From NCBI GenBank assembly GCA_963576735.1, contig OY755171.1, forward strand, positions 10,106,001-10,170,000: a stretch of DNA of 64,000 bases. Direction: 5' to 3'. This document shows positions 23,301 to 32,300 of this stretch, one piece after another. Numbering within the stretch: the stretch's first letter is position 1; the number at the start of each line of letters is the position of its first letter. Source of the DNA: Bedellia somnulentella. Lineage: Eukaryota; Arthropoda; Insecta; Lepidoptera; Bedelliidae. A program made the position numbers and the translations under genes. Below the pieces are notes generated by a model that saw nothing but the letters and a program-made list of their open reading frames with translations, made no database searches and was not told the origin of the DNA.

Positions 23301-26300
23301 AGAACTACTTCGCGAATGTAGTCCAGTAGTCCACTTGGTTCAGCGGCTCATTAGGCTCCTTCAGAGCCGTTGGACTAAATGAACTGCAGAACGAATTGGA
23401 CTAAATGAAGAGAGAGATTGAGTTGGAAAGATGAATAACTTGCGGTTCTCGCGTTCTCGTATCTTTCTTATAACATTCGCTAGTTCGCGAATGAAAAAAA
23501 TGATGCTTTTGATAATGTTTAATGAATGAGTCCCATATGTTGTATTACTTGTATTTAATTTTGCAGAAATATAGTTATTTATCTTGAAGTATCAGTAAGA
23601 ATAATCGATTGTCCTCCATACTTTCCAGGCTTAGGACTGACAACCAAAACATTACTAATATTTTCACTATTAGAAAATAAACATTAAAAATAACTCATTG
23701 ACGGGTCTCGAACCTCATATTTATGTTTTTGTATTTGTGTAAACGAATAGTGATTTAACAGCAAACAAATATAGGTCTTAACACGATGTGTGGAGAGTTG
23801 TTTTCCCCTGCGAGAGAACAGCAATGCATAAGTGAGGTGAACTAATAAGGTGTCAGTATTAGATTTGCGATCAAACGAATATAGTCCTTAAGACGATGAC
23901 CGAAGATTTTTTTTCGCCTGACGACAAAGTATTATTTAACCAACCTTTGTGTTTTTTTTTTGCAATAATACCCGGTCCATATTGGGGATAACAAGTATGT
24001 AGGGGTTATCAAGACGTGCAATAAAGTAAATTACAACGCATTTTATTACTGTTGGTATAACGCCCAGCTCCTATACAAAAATGCCCATGATCCTTTGCGC
24101 TTTTTGAAAAAAATGTCTATCTGTCTGTCTGTCTTTCTGTCTGTATGTCCGGTCATCATGTTAATTCTACCAGGCGGATCTTGATTAAAGGGATTACCTC
24201 CGCGGCAAACGTCACAAAAATGTACTAAAAAAAATAAACTATGATTTTTTGACTGAAGTACTATTGGTAGGCCCCCCATAAAAACATGCTATTAAAAGTT
24301 CATTTTATTCTCGTTTATCGTGATTTGGTTTGGTTGTTCTAGCTTGCGTAGTTTATCTAAAATATAAGTTTAAAAATACCTTGATGATTTGGTAAATGTC
24401 AAAAATCTCCAAAACAAAAGAAGATCGAGGGCTGATTTTTGTCACACAGTAACCGTGGCTGAAACCGGTGCAACACCACAAAAATCAGCCAGATCGGCTT
24501 CGGGGGCCAATCTTGTTCCCTTAGCCTGCTAGACCCTTTGGTATGAATGTAGCTTATACACCTGACCAACATATAGAATATCATTTATCCTAGATTTCGC
24601 AAGGGTTCCCACAGGAGCATAAAAAAACATAACTTTTATATGGCTCCCCATTTTGACACGATTCATTTTTCATCGAACGACTTTATCAGACTCTTCATTA
24701 ATAGTCTTTTTGGAAAAAATAAATGTTTCATCCATTTTCATAAAAAAATAAATGTCCTTTTAATTGTTTGTCAATAGTATGACTACTAGATATATAGCTT
24801 ATCAAAAATTTGGAACCAACACTAACGTCTTCGTGGCGTAGCGGTATACTAATAAAATAAAAAAAATATTAAAAAATACCGTTTGGTTAATTGTAATCGA
24901 ACGGAGAACCCAGGTTCGAATCCCAGAGGACCACATTCTTTTTGTGATTTTTTTTTCTGCTTTTGTGTTAGCTTAGAATAATAGGAAGCACTATTCCTTC
25001 TTTTCACATTCAACTATGCGAATATATATGAATAAAGATAATTGAAAGTATATTGTATGAATTTTGCGTATTCATTTGGTAGTTCTGAGAATATGTTTAT
25101 AAATTCTTTTTTTGAACTATTCTTAAACTAATATTTCCATAGATATATTATGCTATACATACGCATAAATTAATATTATGTTTAAGCTTCAGAATTCATA
25201 GTTTGCACATAATAACACATATACATCTCAATTTTAATTTAGTACCGCCAGTTATGAATGATTGGTTGCAATATCTCACACATCACCAACGGTCAGTGTA
25301 GGGGGCAGCACCGGGCCGTAACCGCAGCGCCAAACTGCTATCCATACTTACTGAAGATATTCTCATTTCGAAAATAGAGACTTAGTACAAAATGGTTTGT
25401 TTCATGATTCTTATGAACAACTAAAAAAGTTTTTTGAAACTCACCCTAAGGGATTGAAATATAGTATATAGACTTTTGACATTTCTGTATTTAGAAATTT
25501 GAAACTTTATGCGATTGACTGATATAACCACTACAAAAAGAAATATATGAAATTCATCCATCAATCATTCATGAATATATACTAATAAATCCCAAAAAAG
25601 GGTAGCCACAGGTTCAGAGATAGTAATTCTTTACCACTTTTGGAAGTTGAACAGGGAAAAGGTAGCCAACTGCATCGCCCAATATTCACTTAAAAAATTT
25701 CATCTCCTTCAGCCTCAATGTTCTTTATATCTATTACAACGCCAGCGAGATAATAAATATAAAAAAAGAAGTTAAGATAGCGTTTTGGTTGTAAACCGGA
25801 TGCAAAAAATGTAGTCCACGCGGACGTAGTCGCGGGCAAAAAGCTAGTATGTAAATAATACTTCAAAAAGGACACAGGGAACGGAACAGTGTAGGCCCGA
25901 TTATAAATTAGAATTTAAGTCTCACTGGATAAGATGTGGTAATTTTTCCCACTGAGATACTAAGGTTGTAGATGTCATATGTCAAGTGTTTGAATAAAAC
26001 AGACCTTTGTCCTATTTTAAAATGTGTTTTAGATAGTTTATGTAGTATTTGTTTTGAGGATACTATAGTTTGCAATTTATTTAACTATGCGTGTGTATTT
26101 TATTCTGGTGTAAATATTGCAAATCTTCCAGCAGTCAGTCAGTCCGAATCAGTTGAGTTCACCATATGAGAAAGTTAGTTAATAGTTTTATAATAAATCT
26201 TATGTCAATAATAACTACACTTACCTTATAGCATGGTCCCGTGTTAGTTTAGACAAGTTATTGTATCGCAAAGCGCGTCGAACTATGCGCTGCTTTCATA

Positions 26301-29300
26301 TTATAGGGGCACAATTCAAAAAACATGATTGTTGGGAAAATGCGTTTAAAGAGTTTTGAGCCTCTGTATTTTCACAAAATCGGTCATAAATAAATTAAAC
26401 TAATAATAACAAAATCATATAACTTTATAAGTGTATGTCCATTAAGCAGGAAATGTCTATATATTATTCAAACTCCAAATCTCAATTTTTATAGATGTGC
26501 CCCTATAATATGAAAGCAGCGTATAGCTCTCTGCTGCGTGAGATCTTTGGGTGCGTTTGGCGCTGTCAGCGATGAACTGCTACTTCCAACCGCCGCTTTT
26601 AGCGCTCGCAGACCCCAGTCGTAGTGCTTTTGTCCGGTTAGCAGTTCACTGCAATTAAATTTGAATTTTTTTTCGAAAAGCTGTTATTGGATTGAATCAG
26701 GCGGGAGGTTTTTAGCGGAATTAAGTGAAGTAAATTATTAATATTTGTATTGAAAAGCTGACAGTTTAGATGAGGAGTAATTTATTTTATTGCAAATCGC
26801 TTTGGGTGCGTTTTGCGCTGATAGCTAAAGCTATCTACCACAAAACGTTTTGATAGACCCAAATCAGGACCCAGTGTCGAAGCTTTCTGCTCCAGAGCAA
26901 CGGCAATCCTGTCTATAGGTAAGTAAAAGTTTTACCCTTCAAACTTGCACCTCCTAATCAACCTGCCAGTGCTAACATGTGACACAGACCCCCAGCTAAC
27001 TCCATATAGTGAGCAACGACGGCGGCCAGTAGATGCGCGGCGCGGCTGTTGCCATGGCGACGGGCCCCGCAATCAACATACCTAACCTTACGTAACTAAC
27101 ATATCTAACTTAAAGTAACAAACATACCTAGCTAGTGCAAATACGTCACACAGATCCCCAGCTAACTCCTCATAATGAGCGGCGGCGGCGGCCAGTAGAT
27201 GCGTGGCGAGCGGGCGCGGCGCGGCGGTTGCCATGGCGACGGGTCGTAGCAACCGGCGTAGCGCTGCCGGCAGCTCGCGCCGACCGCCGTAGCCGCGGGA
27301 CACCGGGTTCAGGGTGAGCGCTACGCCGCACCACGGGGATAATGGGATCTGGAAATAATATATTAATACATTAGTAATAGGACACAAACATCAAAACAAC
27401 CACCAGCACCCCCACTCTAATCTAGAGAATCATGAATCGGGTCTACATAAATGTGTCTTTTTCGAGGTCACATGTAAGGATAATTTGACATGATTGTTAT
27501 CGGTGCATAGCACACATCGTGCATAGCCAAGTTCTACTTATGTATTTGTAAAATCGATGGGTCACTCTGACTAATTGAGCGCAATGTCTAAGCAAAACCA
27601 GGTGACATCAATGTCACCATGGTTGTACGCCGTGAAAGTTTGAGTTGGGTTGAGAAACATACACCAAAGCAGAAACGTTAAATGGGCGAGTTTTGAGTCA
27701 GACGTGAGCAAATCATAATTCCTTATTAATGTTTTTCTTTTTATAAAAAAGGGCCTTCCCAAGGTACGCATTTTGCGGACTGACACTCACCAACTAGCAG
27801 GACACATTGTCTGACTTGGTCGAAATCACATCGGCTGTGCATGTTTATCCATAGTGTGTCATGCATTGTGGGAAGGCTCCTTAAGATCAGTAATGATTTC
27901 CAACAGCAGCTCTAGAGTAAATAAGATACTTATATACACATAGTTTCCCTAACGCCATTAGTTCCCATTGGTATAGAGAGACTATCGATCGCCACTTTTT
28001 CGTACAAAAACCTCTGGAAAACCCCTCGAGCTTCATTCATATACGAGTACGTCAATCTTTCGTCTTATCTCTACCTGTATAGCATTCATATAGCAGTGTC
28101 TCCGATGGCAGGTAGCAGCGCCGCCAGCTGGTGCGCGGCGGTGGCGTCAGCTGCTGAGCTTAGTCATTTAGAAAGTATAATTCTATATACATCTCTCTAT
28201 ATAAGCTACCTGTATCCCATTAATAACGGCAGTCCTCTCGCGACCGTCGCCGGGGGAGGTGTCTCCGATGGCGGGCAGCAGCGCCGCCAGCTGGTGCGCG
28301 GCAGCGGCGAGCTGGTCGGCGCCCAGCCGGTTGAACTCGTCGAAGCAGCCCCAGGCGCCACATCGAGCCAGCCCTGTTAGCAGCCGGTATGGGCATTGGC
28401 TGTCCATTGCCTGGGAAACATATTGTAAAGTTAAAAAGAAAGAAAATATAAGAACTTGTATATTCGACCCTTGCAAAAATAACAACTTAAAACTAGGTTA
28501 ACAAATATAAAAACAGAAAAGTCACACACAAAAAACAAAGTTGATTCGCTACTGGCAACTAATATTTTAAGTAATTATATCTAAGTTATTAGCCTTAAAT
28601 GGCTGGAGACCCCATCAGCCATCACCAACTATCCTTTACTTTACCCTAACCAAAAGTTCCAAAATTGGCTGAGAAATCTTAAATTTTGAAGCTTTGACCA
28701 AACCTCAGGGGGATTTGTAGCAATGAGTATGATCTTTTATCTGTATGTATATTCGGAGCTATCTAGTTTTAGTGGATAGAAAGAGCTTGGATCCATTTAG
28801 ATTTTTGGTCATTTTAGTTAATGCTCATTTCTTATAATTAACGTCATAACATAACATATAATAACATAACATAAACGTTCACGCCGAATATCCCCGAAGG
28901 GGTTGGTAGAGGTACTAATACTTCTAAACATCACGTGACATTGTCACCTGGTGTTCAGAGTACCCACGTTTTGCATGGACAGTTTACTCACTTGATAGGG
29001 GGCAGGCCTATCGCCGTTTTAGTACGAATACACTGTCACATGACTAAGTGCAACTCAGCCATGTGGGTTTCCTCACGATGTTTTCCCTCACCGTTAACAA
29101 CCGTGATAAATTAACCACACATATGTCTTTAGAAAAGACAAATAGGTGTAGGCCCGACCCGGGATTTGAACACCAGTCGCTTGCACGTCAACCGGTGTTC
29201 TACCCACTGAGCTATCACGTCGTCATAATTAATATCGTGTTCTAAAAACTGATTGGTAAGACAGTACAGTTCAGTAATATATGGGTGAACATGACAGAAG

Positions 29301-32300
29301 GACAATCATATCGGCTTATCATACCACTAACCCGTTTCTTTACGTGGTTATCATTTGTAGCAATTTAGGGATTTGGGATTTTTTAAGTGATTATTTGGCA
29401 ATGTGGCTGGAGACCCATCTCAAGCTATTCTTTATAATAACAACAATTTTCTATCTTATTTACACTCCTCTTCTAAATCTTGCTCATTAGAACGTTTTTG
29501 CTACTCTAGGTTGGTAAGTAGGTAAGAAAAATTATAAAGGCTTGTATCGACTGTGTGTGCTGTATATACGCACACTGAACGACACAACACACATATAATC
29601 AAATACTCTCAGCTATAAAGAGTGTTTAGAGCTTCAGATATCAAGATTCCTGAGCCTCTCCTTAGCGAAAAAATTCATCGTATGCTAGTTAGTGAATCAC
29701 AATCTGGATTCTTGGGCTTCGATTCCCGGATGTTAAACTTACAAACTAATTTTTTAAGATTTAACAACATAATAGACATACACCAAAACTCATCGCTAAG
29801 CTATAGAAATGATCCTAATTCCAATGTTACCTCATCGCAATTGAAGACAAGCACCAGTCTGCCAACCAACCCTCCAAGGGCTTTGACTGATTCAGTCTTC
29901 CCTGTTCCAGCCGGGCCAAACGGATTGCCAGCTAAGCCCAAATACAATGCCTGAAAATTTAAAAATATAAAATAAGATGGATGTAATCCAACTTAAACAT
30001 TGACTAACTTATACCAACTTTGGGTTTAAATTATAAATATACTAATTCTGCATAGATTAATCAGTTGCGCCAGTTTCAATTTCTATTCAATCTTTGAAGC
30101 TCATTTAAACCATTTCATTGATGAGGTTACAATATCTTAGACACCTTCGAAATACGCATATTAAAGGTATAATAATTTAATACACATGGAATTAAAAAGT
30201 TTACATATATTTTGGATAGGGAAAACCTCACCTGTGTCAACATTAGAAAGCATTCTTCAGCCAACTCAATCCTGACAAATTGACCGGTGTTAACGCCAAG
30301 ATACTCATACGAGTAAGATATTTGAGCCAAGCCCATCTTAGCTACTATCTCTTTGTTGTCAAGCAAATAAAATCTGAAATTATATCAATTACATTTACTC
30401 CAGAATTGAACGTTAATTTACAAGTTTGAGTAACAGCGTAAACAGCTGATTAAATAAATATATTGATAATAATATTCGATTGGTATTTTTTTTTAATGAG
30501 CGTTCCCGAAACCCTTAGTCGCCGAGTTGAGCTAATGATGCAGAATTAATACTATATTTTGGATCATGATAAGCAAGTTCATAAAACGGAATTTTAACTC
30601 ATCCACAACTTTTAGATAAATGCACAGCATTAAAAAAATATGCGGACATATTATACCCAGATCAAGTTAGCCCCAAATTAAGTAGAACTTGTATTATGGG
30701 AAACTAAATCAACGATATATTTAATATTATATAATACACATATAAATAACATCCATGACTGAGAAACAATCAGTTATGCTCATCACATAAATTTTGCTCT
30801 CAGCGGGGATCGAACCCGCCACCTCCAGACCGAGAAGCTAGCCACCTATCCACTCGGCCATGGACGTCGTCAATTAAACGCTGAAAGGAATGGAAATAGA
30901 ATGCTCACAGCATCGAAGAATTTCAAGCCATACGCACGATAGGAAATGCGGTCGCCTTAATCTAATTTGGATTAAATGTTCTAAATACCGTAGTTGTTTC
31001 TGCCACAACCAATCGCTTGTTGCATCTATATTTTCATCGATCAACTGCTTGATTACGTCCAAATAGTAAGCGCACTGTAGAATTAAAGCTTGTCTCTTAT
31101 TTTTTTCGTTTTCATCTTCGACTTCGATTTCAACGTAATATTTATTCTCCTTTTCAATAGCTGATTTTAAAGTGTGTAGATCTTTAGATTTAATAGCTCG
31201 TTCGGCTTGCTCAGTGAAGCGAATGTTTTGCGCGAGGCAAAGGATCTGTGTCGGGAGGGAGAAAGGGTCCTGCTCTTGCAGTGATTTCGTTACGATACAC
31301 TTTAAAGCTAATTTCTTCATGGTTGAGCGCATTTCACTTTCCAGATTTTTCAGCCATACCTAGTAAAACAAATATTATTAGATAACGGTATAAGTGTATT
31401 TATTTTGAATGGCATTTTTTTGTAATAGTTATACTTTCAAAGTTATTTTACAGTACGCTATCCAGCATAACCAGTACCATATCATTACCCACTAAGTAAT
31501 GTCAAGTGTATATGTAAATTACAGATTTATTGCTGGCCGCCCGTCTCAGCAAACACACTTATTTCCTATTAATTGTATTAGTATGGCAAGCATTAATATG
31601 GCTAAAATATTTTTAGTTAACCTTGTAGTTGTACCGACTAAGTAACATCTACACTTTGATGAAAGCACAATTTATCACAGTTTTATTAATAAAATTTAAT
31701 AAATGCCGTTTTACCAAGAAAATAAACTAACCTTTTTATGCAGTTTTTTTAAGAATCATTAAATATAATAATCGCAGAAGAACAAAAACGCCAATCGTTG
31801 TCTCTATTGTCTTAGTTTGACACAGTGGTTCGGTGTGCACCTTTGAATTTAAAGTGAAACAAAGTAAATAAATAATCTTTGGTTTCCTTGTTTTTTTTTT
31901 CAGTTATTCTAATATAATTTTAGGTAAATATTTGCCAACACTAATATTATATGTTTATATATTTATGGACTTCTGTATTTGTCCGAAATAAAGATTCTTA
32001 TCATTATAATAACCTCGGTAGGGCAATCAATATCGACCGGCCGATCGAGCAGCACAGTCTCCCGCTGGCTGCAAAGGCCCGTGATAGCTCCATCCCCGGG
32101 CCCAAGAACCACTCCGGAAATTCCCGGGAACAGCTTCTTGAGATGCGCCTGCATTAGTAATGGATAATTAGCGAATCGTGACACGACAGTCAAAATATTC
32201 ATGTACATACATATATGCTCACGGTCATAAATCTAGAAACTCCTCAGGCACATTTGGAAGTTGGTAGGGGACAAGATGGCCGTAAGAAATTATCGTTGGT

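Noticed and set aside
25275..25345. GC-rich patch in the large btv intron, considered as the missing AAA1-AAA2 exon
   Set aside because: None of its frames gives the expected residues and no donor/acceptor pair fits the phase. More like a repeat remnant.
26849..26922. Minus-strand reading [19 protein letters not shown] with an acceptor-like CCTATAG, considered as an extra dynein exon
   Set aside because: The exons on both sides (27128-27348 and 26591-26648) already join in phase and in the expected protein order, and the reading has no match to that part of the dynein family.
30785..30866. Serine or leucine tRNA gene
   Set aside because: The same sequence with its non-tRNA body recurs at 55905-56092, so it is SINE family 2.
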